Below, piece after piece: positions 21,561 to 32,860 of a stretch of DNA of 64,000 nt. The notes beneath the pieces are model-generated. The model ran no database searches. It saw only the letters and a program-made list of their open reading frames with translations, and had not been told where the DNA came from. Every line of letters starts with the position of its first letter. Position 1 is the first letter of the stretch. The DNA is from Cryptomeria japonica. Taxonomy: Eukaryota; Streptophyta; Pinopsida; Cupressales; Cupressaceae. The translations under genes were made by a program, and so were the position numbers. The DNA lies in contig NC_081405.1 of NCBI RefSeq assembly GCF_030272615.1, positions 609,076,677 to 609,140,676 on the forward strand, read 5' to 3'.

Positions 21561-22976
21561 TTCTTGGTCTAGATTTTTTGGAGGATGCTGATTTGATTTT
21601 GTTGTCCAATGTAGTTTGTAATCCTACTACAATTTCCTTTGGAGTTTTGATTGTTAATATTTTTCTACCCTTTTTTTAGGAGTTTTAGAAATGGGTGATG
21701 AAGCCATAGGAGATTGGGAGAAGGAGAGTTTGACAGCGATATCAAATTCTTGACTTTCTCTAACTTTGACCTCTGTTGAATCATGATTGAGAAAATCCAA
21801 CTTTTGAAACTTTGGTTGAATCTCTATTTATATCATATTATCCTTTGCTGATTATTCTTTGCTGATTATTTTACGCAACCTCTGACTCAAAAGTAGGGGG
21901 GTCAAGTTCTAAGAACTCATTTTCCACCTCTACTTCTATCTTATTGATCATTTGAAATCTTATATGATGCGTTAAACTTTTTGGTAATCCCTCCATGTTG
22001 TTTTCCTCATAAAATTTGTTGAATTCACAATCTCGAAGAAAATAAGGGGAGGAAGCATCCATATTTAGATGAGTCTCAACTGGCTTATTCTATGTGAGGG
22101 ATGATATTACTTATTCTTATATGAGAAGAGAGGTCCCTTTTGCATGTAAAACAAAAGAAGAATTAACCCCCGTTGGAGCTAAATGAAAACATTTGGCATT
22201 TTCTAGAGTTGATTCTCAAAAGGCCTAGGAGAAGCACAAATCTGAGTTACTAAATATGGGTTGCCTACAATAATTGGAGGCATAGCCAAACTATATTTAT
22301 AGGGATTCCCTTCCTTAAGGAAGAGGTTTGGGGCCAAATTCAAAGAGACCCTCAGATTATTTTTTGTCCTCAAAGAAGACAACATGTCATTTTTTCTTTG
22401 CCAGAGCACATAAATCTAGTTTTGATATTGGATCATCACATATTAAAATGGGTCCCTCAAATGATTTATCACTTCCATTTTTTAAGAGTCCAATCTTTTG
22501 GCCTAGTGAAGTAGTTATTACTGGATCTTCTATTAGGATCTCTTGGTTCCAAAGACTATTAATAGACTGAATAGCCATAGCATTTGGGAACTGTTTATTT
22601 CTGTCAAGGATAACACAAAGGTGCATAGGAGACTCTGCGTGGTCAAATAAATAATAATCATGCTTTAGGTGAATCCCCACTTGATTCCCAAGAGATTCAA
22701 GGAGATTTAACTCCCTACATTCCAGAGGCAAAGCAAGGAGACTTACCCAAGGGGAACAAACCTAATACTAGTTTTTTGGGGGTTAAAATTTGGGGTTCTG
22801 TTCTGAGAAACCGAGATTTTGGTCTGTGTGCCTCGTCTCTATCAGATTTGTTTGAAAAAAAATACCACAAAATATCCTTCCCCATGATCTGTGTAAAAAA
22901 AATCATTAACCCCATTCCTGCGTGAATGAATCCAAGTGGAAAGAACGTTGAAATCACGGTTGTGGTTCCAAAATTT
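21561..22976 (-). pseudogene. LINE ORF1 (gag-like) remnant
   Basis: 5' part of the LINE. The clearest segment is about 22760-22390, where the minus strand reads PWVSLLALPLECRELNLLES followed by GNQVGIHLKHD, the pattern of the DUF4283 RNA-binding domain of plant L1 ORF1 (W-V-x-L-x-x-LP-x-E-x...G). A second open piece at 22062-21871 is acidic and may be its tail. An upstream piece (22957-22715) contains the domain start. Frames change several times. ORF1 protein coats the RNA. The exact 5' end of the LINE is uncertain. Confidence 0.6.
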
Positions 22977-23924
22977 ACCTATCAACACCCTTTGCTAGAG
23001 TTTTATAGTCTGAGAGTGATCGAGGAGGATATATGAACCTTGAAAATTCAATTGTCTCCAATGTTCGGGAAGCCAGCACCATGTGCAATAGAATCAGTTG
23101 ACTGATTTTTCTAAGTGTTTGTTTAACTTCGGGAGGCATCTCATTAAAATGTTTGTTATGCGATTTGAACCACGAACCTCTAAATTATTATCTCATCACC
23201 TCTAACATTATGGGCAGTGCCATTATTTAACTTTAAAACTTTCGCCCATGCAAAATTAAAATAAAAGGGGGTCATGAAAGGTTTGAAACCCACGAACTCC
23301 ATACAACTCAATGTCTTAAACCGCTAAGCCAAGCCGTTTGGACGGATCAAATCATGAAGGTAGTTTTATTTACTACAAGCTGAGTGATAATCCGTGAGTA
23401 AAGGAGCTCGAAATTAATCCTCGCACTCTCCCCATGCATTGCCCAAAAATAAATGTTTAACTAAGTCAATTTTAACAAACTCGTTTAACAGTTAAAACAA
23501 ATTTTTAATTTTAAGGGTTTAAAATATGTTTAGGAGATTTTATTGTAATTTTAGGGGGATAAGGTATTTATCTCAAATTAATTGGCTATAAGCCAATTTT
23601 GGGCACATTTTTGTCTATAAAAGAGGAATGAAATTTTTAATGAGAGTAGAGAATATGGAGCACATTTGGAGAAGAGAGTTGTGGAGAGGATTTCTGTCAT
23701 GAAGAGAATTAGTGAGAGTATTCTCTTTGCTTGTAAAAGAAATCTTGTGAGAAGAATTCTTGTAGAGGGAGTAGGGATTTTTTCATGTAATAAAGCTCTG
23801 ATTCTATAGTAGAACCTTTAGGAAAAGTAATTTTCTTCCTCTTTGTAAATAAGCCTTTGTGGCTTTGAGAGCCTTTATGTGAGGTGATTTGAATGAGGAA
23901 TTTTGTAGCACAACTTTGTGGATA

Positions 23925-25761
23925 GACAAGTTTGAAGCTGCGATGGAAAGTTTCCAGAAATTATAATTTTGCAGGCAATTTTTAAATAGTGATATCTCAC
24001 TCATCCGAACTCTTTTTTCTGAGCAAGTTTTTTTGTTTTGGGATAGAATTTCATGATTTGTACAGTGGTGTAAGAGTTTTCGGATTTTCGGATTCAAGTT
24101 TTTCTAGAATAGTGAAATCCTGATTTTTACAACTTTGGAGGCTTCGTTTGGGCTAATATGGACTACTTTTCAGGTGCCATTTTTTTTTAAAGTGCATAAT
24201 TTTTTGTCTACTTTTAAAATCTGCTATTTATTTGTAGTGATTTTGAGTATAAATTGTACTTTCCGTATTTGGTCATTTTTTGGCCTATTTGGTACTTGTA
24301 TTTTGCTTGGATCTCAATTTAGATCACTAGCAGTATTTGTTGAAGTCTCTTATATCTCATTTGCAGAAGTTATTGAAATTAGAAGTCCATTGCTCCATTA
24401 TTTGCAAGTGCCAACATAATCTTTTTTTGGGGTTTTAGTTGTTCATTTATATCTCTTGGTGAAATCCCTTTTGGAGGAATCTTCATCTACAGTATTCTAT
24501 AGGGCTTCTTTGTTGGTGGCATCATTTTCATGTTTCCACATTTGAATATTTTATCATGATGTATGCTCTTGCTTGAACAATGTTGTACTTGCACTATCAT
24601 AAAGTGTCACACTTCTTTTATCTTGTCTATGATGACTATTTGATGTAATCCTCTTGTACATGTAGATTAGGAATATCTTGTGAGACTTGGTGCATGGCTC
24701 CAGTTGAGACTTAGATTGTACACATTTGTGCATGGCTCCCATGAGACTTGGATTGTACCAGTATTCCTGCCATTTACGAGTATCTAGATGATGCTCAAAG
24801 TAGGTTGTCTTCATGCCTAATCTTCTTTTTGTTGCAGCAAGTGATTCATCATCATCAACTTGGTACCTGGTTTTGTCACACTTTGACATTATTGGTGCAG
24901 TATTGGCTCTCTTTCTTCCTTATGAGGAGGTATTTTGGTCATCATCATTGGACCGTCTTTACAAGAGATTCAACATTGAGGAGGGGCTTCATGGTCTTTC
25001 TTCTCTCTTATGGGGGGAATATATTTTGTTCTTCTCATTCATCATTGAGAACATTGTGTGCTTTCATCATATCTCTTTTGGGGGAGGGTTTTTGCCCATT
25101 GGGTTTTTCTCTCTTTCCCCTCTTTGTGAGAAATTTAATTGCATTAGTTTGCATGCATTTGCATTTGTACATGGGTACCTATCATGGCCTCGTAGTTGGG
25201 ACCCATCTTGCATTGCTTAGTTGCATTGTAGGCTTTAGTGCATTCCCCTAAGTTGCACTTAAAGGGGGGTGTTGGTGTAAATAATTATTCATCATGGATA
25301 TTATTACATTTACTTAAGTTTACTTAGGTACATGCATTTAATAGTAGTTTAGGTATGAGACACTTGGGTGTTTGTGCCACATTGGGATAGTGTGTGTAGG
25401 ATAATTTCCACCTTTTATGGTGTTGATCTTGTTACTACTCTATCATATCCACTTATTGTGGAGTGATAATTTGACCTTCGGTGGGTGATCCACCTCATGT
25501 GGAATATTTTATTGTTTCTCCTACCTACCACACCTATTTAGTACCTACCCTTGTTTCTTATTGAGCCACAAGTCATGTTTGTGTGCTCACATATCCATAT
25601 AGCCTTGCCTATATATGCATACTCATATTCATTGTATGTAACGCTTGATGATCCAGTTGATCATTATTTTCATCTTGATAGAATATAGTTTATTTCTATC
25701 ATATATTTTGTCTATCTTATTTGTGTTTTCCATTGCCTCTAGATCTTGGCAAAATCTCACA
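23925..25761 (+). mobile_element. Fragment of another LTR element inside LTR1
   Basis: 1.8 kb absent from the other four LTRs. Its right end looks like an LTR, 25270-25761, beginning TGTTGGTGTAAATAATTATT directly after the purine tract AAAGGGGGG and ending TCTCACA. The left part (23925-25269) is non-coding 3' internal sequence with a doubled GTGCATGGCTCC / GAGACTT-GATTGTAC motif at about 24680-24760. No second LTR or duplication is seen and a few bases of the host LTR are missing, so the insertion was truncated or partly deleted. Long open frames here (about 24750-25250) lack any recognisable domain. Confidence 0.65.
25270..25761 (+). repeat. LTR of the inserted element
   Basis: About 490 bases starting TGTTGGTG after a G-rich purine tract and ending CA, with plausible promoter-like text (TATATATGC at about 25611). 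Single copy in this window. Confidence 0.55.
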
Positions 25762-25891
25762 AAGATCGTAAAGAAGTTTTGAAAAAGCTCTTTTTAGAGA
25801 TTGTACTACATTTGGAGCATTGTTAATAGATTGGTCACTCAATTGAGATAGACTCGGAGACGTAGTCCACTCGTATGAACTCTGTAATTAA

Positions 25892-25894
<3 letters not shown>

Positions 25895-25946
<52 letters not shown>
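25895..25946. repeat. (TC)26 microsatellite in LTR1
   Basis: 52 bases of uninterrupted TC. LTR3 and LTR4 have only short CTCTCT runs at the same place, so the tract expanded in this copy. Confidence 0.95.
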
Positions 25947-25949
<3 letters not shown>

Positions 25950-26225
25950 ATTTTATTATATTTGTCTCTTTATTGTTCTTATTGCTCCATTATTTAAAGT
26001 CTTTCTACATAAGATTAAGGAAATAAGGTTTTGTTCACTTTATGCACATTCACTTAGCAATGTTTGTCATACATCCCTTTTGCATCAGATCAAGCGGTAT
26101 AATATCTAGATTGACAAGGTTTGCATAAGTGAATGTAAGTTAGTTTGTTAGTTTAATCAGTTTGACAGTTTGCTAGTTTTCAATGTAAGTATGCAAGATT
26201 GACAAGTGAACATTTTAAAACAAAG

Positions 26226-27405
26226 GTGACATCAGAGAAAGGAGAATCTTCTAAGGTGATGTAGTCTGCATCCATGGTGGATAACTTGTTTTCAACGAAA
26301 AGAATGATTGAAGAACTCTAGAGGGACCATCAAGATAAGTTTGGAAGGCTTCAAGAGCTTGAAGAAGCCAACCTATAAATTCAATCGAAGAATGTTGAGC
26401 TCAGAGGGTTTCTTGAAGAAGCAAACAATGAGAAGCAGAGGTTGCAAGAGATGTTGCATAAGGTCATGGAGGATAAAAATAGGAGAAGTCCTCACACATC
26501 TGAGAATGCTGACATATGTCCATTTTGTCCGCATTCAAAGGATTCTTCCTCATACTCCCCGCTCACTCAGAATGATAGCTTGGAAGCATCACCTGAAACA
26601 AAATCCACTGCAAAGAGTCTTAAGATGTGATTGGTTTGTGGTCCTCGCAAATGGGCCAATTATGGTTCAAGTCATAGAAATGTTGAAGAGTGTTCTTTTT
26701 GTTAGCATTTGGAGTATCTGAAATTTATTGATGTTCTTGATAACCAAGTTGGTTACCTGGAGACATTTTCAACATCAAATCAGAAGGAGCAAATGAAAAA
26801 TGATCAAAACTATGTTTTTCTAAGTTTTGAAAGTCATACCAAGGGTATTGGTATGAAGTTGTTAAACAAGATGGGTTATAGCAAGAAAGGCCTTGAAGTC
26901 ACTGAACAAGGCATTATCAATTCTATAGAGGTTAACGAGACACCTCATTATCAAGGATTGGGATATGGAGAGACTGGACAGTCCTGCAAAGCCTTTAGAA
27001 AGGAAAATTCTCCAATACATACTTTTGACTATAGTAGTGGAAGTGAATCCCTTTCCAAAGAAGAAAGTCAACAGGACAGACAAGGCTTGTAACTACTGCA
27101 CTCACTATAGGATCAGTGGGAATTGGATTGAGAAGTGCTGGAAGCTATATCTCATGCTTTGTCACTCACCTAGGTCCATAGAGGGACCCAACAAGGAGGT
27201 TCCAGAGGTAGAAGTAGAACCCGAGGCAGAGAAACCTCAACCGGAGGAAGAGCAACTAGTAAAGGGAAGTTATTTTGAACAACTCTATAAGAGCTGGGAA
27301 AACCTCTCATCTAAATGTTTGTATCAAAATTGTATTCATATTTGCTCAATAATGTTATCACATTGTGATTATGAGCTAGGTGATATATTAGACAGATTTT
27401 TGTAA
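26226..27405 (+). pseudogene. G-patch/CCHC protein remnant, copy 1
   Basis: The start codon is GTG where copies 3 and 4 have ATG. In order: a coiled-coil heptad region (KFGRLQELEEAN, ELRGFLEEANNEKQRLQEML), a C-x-x-C pair (ADICPFC), a second Cys pair (HRNVEECSFC) followed by TAG at 26703-26705, then the G-patch (about 26830-26975, HTKGIGMKLLNKMGYSKKGL ending GLGYG) and, after a frame change near 27050, a zinc knuckle with two ligands changed (CTHYRISGNWIEKC) and a Glu/Pro-rich tail. G-patch proteins bind RNA and activate DEAH helicases; a gag-like role is inference. TAG at 26262 is shared with copies 3 and 4. Confidence 0.78.
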
Positions 27406-28051
27406 CAAAATTAATGTTTGCATGAAATTGTATTTTCTTGGAATTGAGATTTTGAAAGGTTGTTTAAGCCTTATCTCATGTAATTAGAAAATAAAATGCT
27501 TGAAGACTTCAATTTGAAAAATGTCTGATTTTGAAACTGAAGAGTGCTTATTTGATGACAATTCTCGAGGCGAGCAGATGTCCATTATTCCTGTTTGAGG
27601 AAAAGAAGCACCTGGTGAAATTTAGTTAAAGGTGGATAGATTTGGATGATCACTCCACATTGGAACTTAGAGTTGCAGAGAACAACCAGAAATCGTCTAT
27701 ATGTTCTTAGCTTTAAGACTCAGTCAGTTGATGATCGAGGCTCCTAAAGGTCTTTTTCTATAGCCTTGTTACTTAGGCAAACATAGACATAGTTGTATGG
27801 TGAGGCTCATAATCAGCTATTTCGAAGTTCAAAGTTGAGAAGGAATGTTTCAAACTAAGGAACAATTGTCATTTCTCATGCAGTTTGCAAATGATGAGGA
27901 GCATCATAATTGGCTAGGTTGGTATGCAAAATGAGAACCATTGCCATGAGAAGTACTGAGAGGCGGTTTTATCATGCTCGATATAATTCTTTCTTTTTGG
28001 TAAGTCAAATTCTATTTTGAACTACATCCTTTGATCTCCTAGTGTGGCTGA

Positions 28052-28250
28052 AATGTAAGACCCCTAGAGGGTAGATGTGGCCATAGGCATGCTCATATTG
28101 ACCATGCATTGTTGAAATGTAAGACCCTAGTCCTGTAGATGTGGCAATGCATACTTTCTTGATATTGTTGAAGTGTAAGGCCCCTAGAGGGCAAATGGGA
28201 TAGTATCAAGGCATAGCCCAAGTGTAAGACCCATGGAGGGCAAATATATG
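28052..28250 (+). repeat. Four-fold GTAAGACCC motif, internal 1
   Basis: AATGTAAGACCCCTAGAGGG and three variants at intervals of 45-70 bases, each followed by a GTGG- or ATGGG-type tail. CCC-TAGA-GGG can fold as a short hairpin. Equivalent sets lie at about 31180-31365, 34420-34610 and 37825-38015. Confidence 0.75.
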
Positions 28251-28422
28251 TTCTGAAGCATGGGGGAACCAAGACTAGAATCAGAATCAGTTATCAAACA
28301 TGGAGCCACTAGTAGCATTGTAGTGAAGCTTCGAAGGTGACAACAAAGTTAATTCGAGCAGAGTAAGTCAAAGTTCTATAAGACAGCTTTTGGAGGACCA
28401 AAAGCTCTTAAGTGGGGAGGTT

Positions 28423-29482
28423 TGATCCAACAAAATCTATGAACCTTGAAAAATCAATTGTCACCAATGTTCAAGAAGTTGTAACAATGTGTCACAGAAT
28501 TGGTTGAATGATTTTTTTGAGTGTTTTCTTGACTTCGACAGGATTCTCATCAAAATGTTGATTGGGGGATTTGAAACCCCAACGTCTCCTTTATTATCTC
28601 AACACCTCTACCATTACGCCACCCATTGAATTTGAAATCTAATGGGTGGTGCTATTATTTAACTTTTAGAACTTTCTCCCATGCTAAAAATAAAAGGGGG
28701 TCATGAAGGGTTTGGAACCCACGACCTCCCTAAAATTACTCAACGCCTTCAACCGCTAAGACAAGCGGTTTTGATGGAGAAAATCACAGAGGCTATTTTA
28801 TTTACTAAAGGCTGGGTGATACTGTGTGAGTAAAGGGGCTAGAAATTAATCTGAGAACTCTCCCCATGCATTGCCAAAAAATAAATATTTAAATAAGTCA
28901 ATTTTAACAAACTGCTTTAATAGTTAAAACAAATTGTTAATTTTAAGAGTTTAAAATATGTTTAGGAGATTTTATTGTTATTTTTGGGGGATAAGGGATT
29001 TATCTCAAATTAATTGGCTATAAGACAATTTTGGGAAAATTTGTGTGTATAAATGGAGAATGAAATTTATAATGAGAGGAGAGAATATGGAGCACATTTG
29101 GAGAACAGATTTGTGGAGAGGATTTCTCTTCTGAGGAGAATTAGTGAGAGTATTCTCTTTGGTTGTAAAAGAAATCTTGTGAGAAGAATTCTTGTTGAGG
29201 GAATAGGGAATTTTTTATATAATAAATCTCTAATTCTATAGTAGAACATTTAGGAAAAGTATTTTTCTTTCTCTTTGTAAATCAACCTTGTGGCTTTGAG
29301 AGACTTTATGTGACATGATTTGAGTGAGGAATTTTGTACCATGACTTTGTGGACAGGCTATAGAAGATTGTAAAGCACTTTTCAAGAGGCTCTTTTTAGA
29401 GATTGTACTGCATTTGGAGCATTCTTAATAGATTGGTCACTTAGTTGAGATAGACTCGAAGATGTAGTCCACCTGGACGAAC
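28423..29482 (+). repeat. Array LTR2, right end deleted
   Basis: Starts TGATCCAACAAAATC after the purine tract. At about 29482 the text jumps from the late LTR (CTGGACGAAC) straight into the coiled-coil region of internal 2, so the LTR end, primer site and protein start are missing. Both tRNA-like modules are well preserved (about 28560-28770). Confidence 0.85.
28556..28770 (-). other. Two tRNA-like A-box/B-box pairs inside LTR2
   Basis: Minus strand. Module 1: A-box TGGCTTAGCGGTT-like (28751-28763, here with one change) and B-box GGGTTCCAAACCC (28708-28720). Module 2: TGGCGTAATGGTAGAGG (about 28603-28619) and GGGTTTCAAATCCCC (about 28564-28578). Spacing between boxes fits tRNA genes. The same pair occurs in LTR4; LTR1 keeps module 1; LTR3 has lost part of module 1. 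No anticodon stem could be proven. Confidence 0.6.
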
Positions 29483-30370
29483 AAGCCAACCAATGCATTT
29501 AATTAAATAATATTGAGCTCAGAGGTTTGCTTGAATAAGTAAACAATGAGAAGAAGAGGTTGCAAGAGATGTTGAGGATGGTCATGTAGGAGAAAAATAG
29601 GAGAAGTCCTCCCACATCTAAGAATGCTGACATATGTGCATTTTGTCTACATGCTTCCTCATACTCCCCGCTCACTGAGAATGATAGCTTGGAAGCATCA
29701 CCTAAAATAAAATCCACCGTAAAGAGTTTTAAGATAGGATTGGCATGTGGTCCTGGCAAATGGGCCCATTATGGTTCAAGTCATAGAAATGGTGAAGAGT
29801 GTTCTTTTTGTTAGCATTTGGAGTATCTAAAATCTATTGACATGCCTGATAACCAAGTTGGTTACCTGGAGGCATTTTTTGCATCAAATCAGAAGGACCA
29901 GATGAAAAATGATCAGAAGTCTCTTTTCCCAGGTTTTGAATGTCATACCAAGGGTATTGGTATGAAGTTGTTAACCAAGATGGGTTATAGTGAGAAAGGC
30001 CTTGGAGTCAATGAACAAGGCATGATCAATTCTATAGAGGTTAAGGAGAGACCTCATTATCAAGAATTGGGATATGGAGAGACTAGAGAATCCTCCAAAG
30101 CCTTTAGAAAGGAAAATTCTCTAGTAAACACTTCCAATTATAGTAGTGCTAATGAATCTCTTTCCTCCCCCAAAAGAAGAAAGTCAAGAGGCGGGAAAAG
30201 GCTTGTAACTACTGCACTCACTGCAGGATCAGTGAGCATTGGATCGAGAAGTGCTAGAAGCTACATCTGAAGCTTTGAGGCTCACGTTGGTCCATGGAGG
30301 AACCCAAATAGGAGGTTGCAGAGGTAGAAGAAGAACCCGAGGTAGAGAAACCTCAACCGGAGGAAGAGTA
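29483..30370 (+). pseudogene. G-patch/CCHC protein remnant, copy 2
   Basis: Begins inside the coiled coil because of the deletion. It carries ADICAFC, HRNGEECSFC and the TAG at 29812-29814 shared by all four copies. The G-patch (about 29940-30085) is the best preserved: GIGMKLLTKMGYSEKGLGVN, then QGMINSIEV and ending LGYG. The zinc knuckle CTHCRISEHWIEKC keeps all four ligands (about 30215-30256) but lies in another frame after a shift near 30170, and a TAG follows it. The tail is acidic, rich in Glu and Pro. Confidence 0.78.
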
Positions 30371-31546
30371 GCTAGTAAAGGAAACTTCTTTTGAACGGCT
30401 CTGTAAGAGCTGGTAAAACCTGTCATCTAAATATTTGTATCAAACTTGTATTTGTATTTTCTCAATAATGTAATCACATTGCGATTATGAGTTAGGTGAT
30501 ACAATAGACATGGTTTTGTAATAAAATTAATGCTTGCATGAAATTGTATGTTTTTTGGAATTGAGATTCTAAAAGGTTGTTTAAGCTTTGTCTCGTGTAA
30601 TTAGAAAAGAAAATGCTTGAAGACTTCTCTTTGCACAATGTTAAATTTTGAAATTGAAGAGTACTTAGTTGATGACAAATCTCGAGGTGAGAAGATGTCC
30701 ATTGTCACTTGTTTAAGGAAAAGAAGAACTTGATGAAATTCAGTTAAAGCTGGATAGATCTAGATGATCAATCCACGTTCGAACTTAGAGTTGCAGAGAA
30801 CGACCAAAAATTGCATGTATGTTCTTACCTTTATGACTCAGCCCAACTATGTCAGTCGATGAGCTACGCTCCTGAAGGTCTTTTTCTATGGCATTTTTGC
30901 TTAGGCAAACATAGATAGAGCTGTATGGTGAAGCTCGTAATCAACTTTTTCAAAGTACAAAGTTGATATGGAATATTTTAGACTAAGGAATAGTTGCCAT
31001 TGCTCATGCAGTTTGCAAAGAAGGAGGAGTATCATAATTGGTTAGGCTAGTATGCAGAACTAGAACCACTGTCGTGAGAAGCACCAAGAGACAGGTTTAC
31101 CATACTTGGTTTTCTTCTTGCTTTTTGGTATGTTAAGTTCCATTTTGAATTGCATCCTTTGAAGTCCTAGTGTGCCCAAAATGTAAGACCCCTAGAGGGC
31201 AGATGTGGCAATAGGTATGCTCATACTGACCATGCATTGCTGAAGTGTAACACCCTAGTAGGTGGATGTGGCAATGTATGATTTCTTGATATTGTTGAAC
31301 TCTAAGGCCGCTAGAGGGCAGATGGAATAGTATCAAGGCATAGCCCAAGTGTAAGACCCATGGAGGGAAAACATATATTCTTAAGCATGGTGGGACCAAG
31401 ACTCCAATCAGAATCAGTTATCGAAGGTGGAGCCAGCAATAACATTGTAGTGAAGGTTCGCAGGTGACAAAAAAGTTGATTCAAGCTGAGTAAGAGGTTC
31501 TACAAGATAGCTTTTGGAGGACCAAAACATCTTCAGTGGGGAGGTT
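29483..31546 (+). mobile_element. Array internal region 2, 5' end deleted
   Basis: Lacks leader, primer site and protein start. The coding remnant runs 29483-30370, the rest is non-coding with the repeated GTAAGACCC motif and a purine tract CAGTGGGGAGG at about 31535-31544. Confidence 0.85.
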
Positions 31547-32714
31547 TTCTCCAGGAGGATCTATGAACCTTGAAAAACTAATTGTCACCAATGTTCGGGA
31601 AGTCGTAACCATGTGTCACAGAATCGGTTGACTGATTTGTTTGACTTCGATAGGCATCTCATCAAAATGTTAGTTGGAGAAATTAAACCCCCAACGTCTC
31701 CTTTATTATCTCACCACCTCTACCATAACATCACCCATTGAATTCGAAATGTAATGGACGGTGCCATTATTTAACTTTTAGAATATTCTCCCATGCTTGG
31801 AATCCGTGACCTCCCTAAAACTACTCAACGCCTTCAACCGCTAAGCCAAGTGGTTTGGACGGAGCAAATCACAGAGGTTATTTTATTTACTTAAGGTTGA
31901 GTGATACTCCATGAGTAAAGGGGCTCGAAATTACTCTGAGCACTCTCCCCATGCATTTCCCCAAAATAAATGATTAAATAAGTCAATTTTAACAAACTCA
32001 TATAACAGTTAAAATAAATTGTTAATTTTAAGGGTTTAAAATATGTTTAGGAGATTTTATTGTAATTTTGTGGGGATAAGGGATTTATCTCAAATTAATT
32101 GTCTATAAGCCAATTTTTGACACATTTTTGTATATAAAAGGGGAATAAAATTTTTAATGAGAGGAGAGAATGTGGAGCACATTTGGAGAAGAGAGTTGTG
32201 GACAGGATCTCTCTTGTGAGGAGAATTAGTGAGTATTCTCTTTTCTTGTAAAATAAATCTTGTGAGAAGAATCCTTGTAGAGGGAACAGGGAATTTTTCA
32301 TGTAATAAAGCTCCGATTCTATAGTAGAACCTTTAGGAAAAGTATTTTTCTTGCTCTTTGTAAATCACCCTTGTTTCTTTGAGAAACTTTATTTGAGTTG
32401 ATTTGAGTGAGGAATTTTGTACCATGCCTTTGAGGACAGGCGACAGAAGATTGTAAAGAAGTTTTCAAGAGGCTCTTTTTAGAGATTGTAATCCATTTGG
32501 AGCATTGTTAATAGATTGGTCACTCAGTTGAGATAGACTCGAAGACATAGTTCACTCAGATGAACTCTGTAATCAAATTTTTGTCTTTCTCTCTCTTTAT
32601 TGTTCTTGTTGCTCCATTATTTAATGTATTTCCTGATAACCTTAAGGAATTAAGGATTTTTTCACTTTATGCATATTCTTTTAGCATTGTTTGTCATAGA
32701 TCCCTTCCACATCA
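31547..32714 (+). repeat. Array LTR3
   Basis: Starts TTCTCCAGGAGGATC (terminal TG changed), ends TTCCACATCA, then seven bases and the primer site. TATA-like TATATAAAAG at about 32131. A deletion removes the B-box of tRNA-like module 1 near 31800. Confidence 0.88.
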
Positions 32715-32721
32715 GACCAAG

Positions 32722-32733
32722 TGGTATCAGAGC
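32722..32733 (+). promoter_or_regulatory. Primer-binding site, internal 3
   Basis: TGGTATCAGAGC, the exact Met-tRNA-type plant primer site, seven bases after the LTR3 end. Best preserved of the array. Confidence 0.85.
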
Positions 32734-32860
32734 TAGTTTGACAAGGTTTACATAAGTGAATGTTAGTTAGTTTCCCAGTTTAATTAGTTTGTCAGTTTGA
32801 TAGTTTGTTGGTTTTCAATGTAAGTGTGCAAGCTTGACAGGTGAACATTTTAAAACAAAG

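Larger units (their letters stand above)
8651..22976 (-). mobile_element. L1-type LINE, split by a Gypsy element
   Basis: Non-LTR retrotransposon on the minus strand. From 5' to 3' it has an ORF1-like gag region (22960-21870), apurinic-type endonuclease (about 21560-20900), reverse transcriptase (20560-19309, resuming 11451), a zinc-finger RT-connection region (about 11120-10350), RNase H (9990-9390), a 3' UTR and a poly-A tail seen as T-runs at 8651-8668. Without the Gypsy insertion it measures about 6.5 kb, a normal full length for a plant L1. Copy B shows the empty 3' junction: AAATTGGAG is followed there by GCCTGCAGC and here by the tail. I could not find a matching target duplication at the 5' side. 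All coding parts carry stops and frameshifts. Confidence 0.88.
23017..26087 (+). repeat. Array LTR1, interrupted
   Basis: Begins TGATCGAGGAGGAT and ends TTTTGCATCA. No purine tract precedes it, so this is the outer left LTR. The family text runs 23017-23925, is broken by a foreign segment (23925-25761), and resumes at about 25762 to 26087. A TATA-like TATAAAAG is at about 23617 and an expanded TC tract at 25895-25946. Confidence 0.85.
26088..28422 (+). mobile_element. Array internal region 1
   Basis: From the LTR1 end to the purine tract AGTGGGGAGG (28411-28420). The primer site is damaged (CGGTATAATATC at 26095). A coding remnant spans 26226-27405; 27406-28420 is non-coding and holds four copies of a GTAAGACCC-type motif at 28052-28250. 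Confidence 0.85.

Noticed and set aside
24748..25251. Open frames of 167 and 135 codons on the plus strand
   Set aside because: They overlap in two frames, are rich in Phe/Leu/His, show no domain, and lie in the non-coding 3' part of an LTR element just before its purine tract.
28556..28770. Functional tRNA genes in the LTRs
   Set aside because: A and B boxes are present, but I could not establish acceptor and anticodon stems; only tRNA-like modules are claimed.
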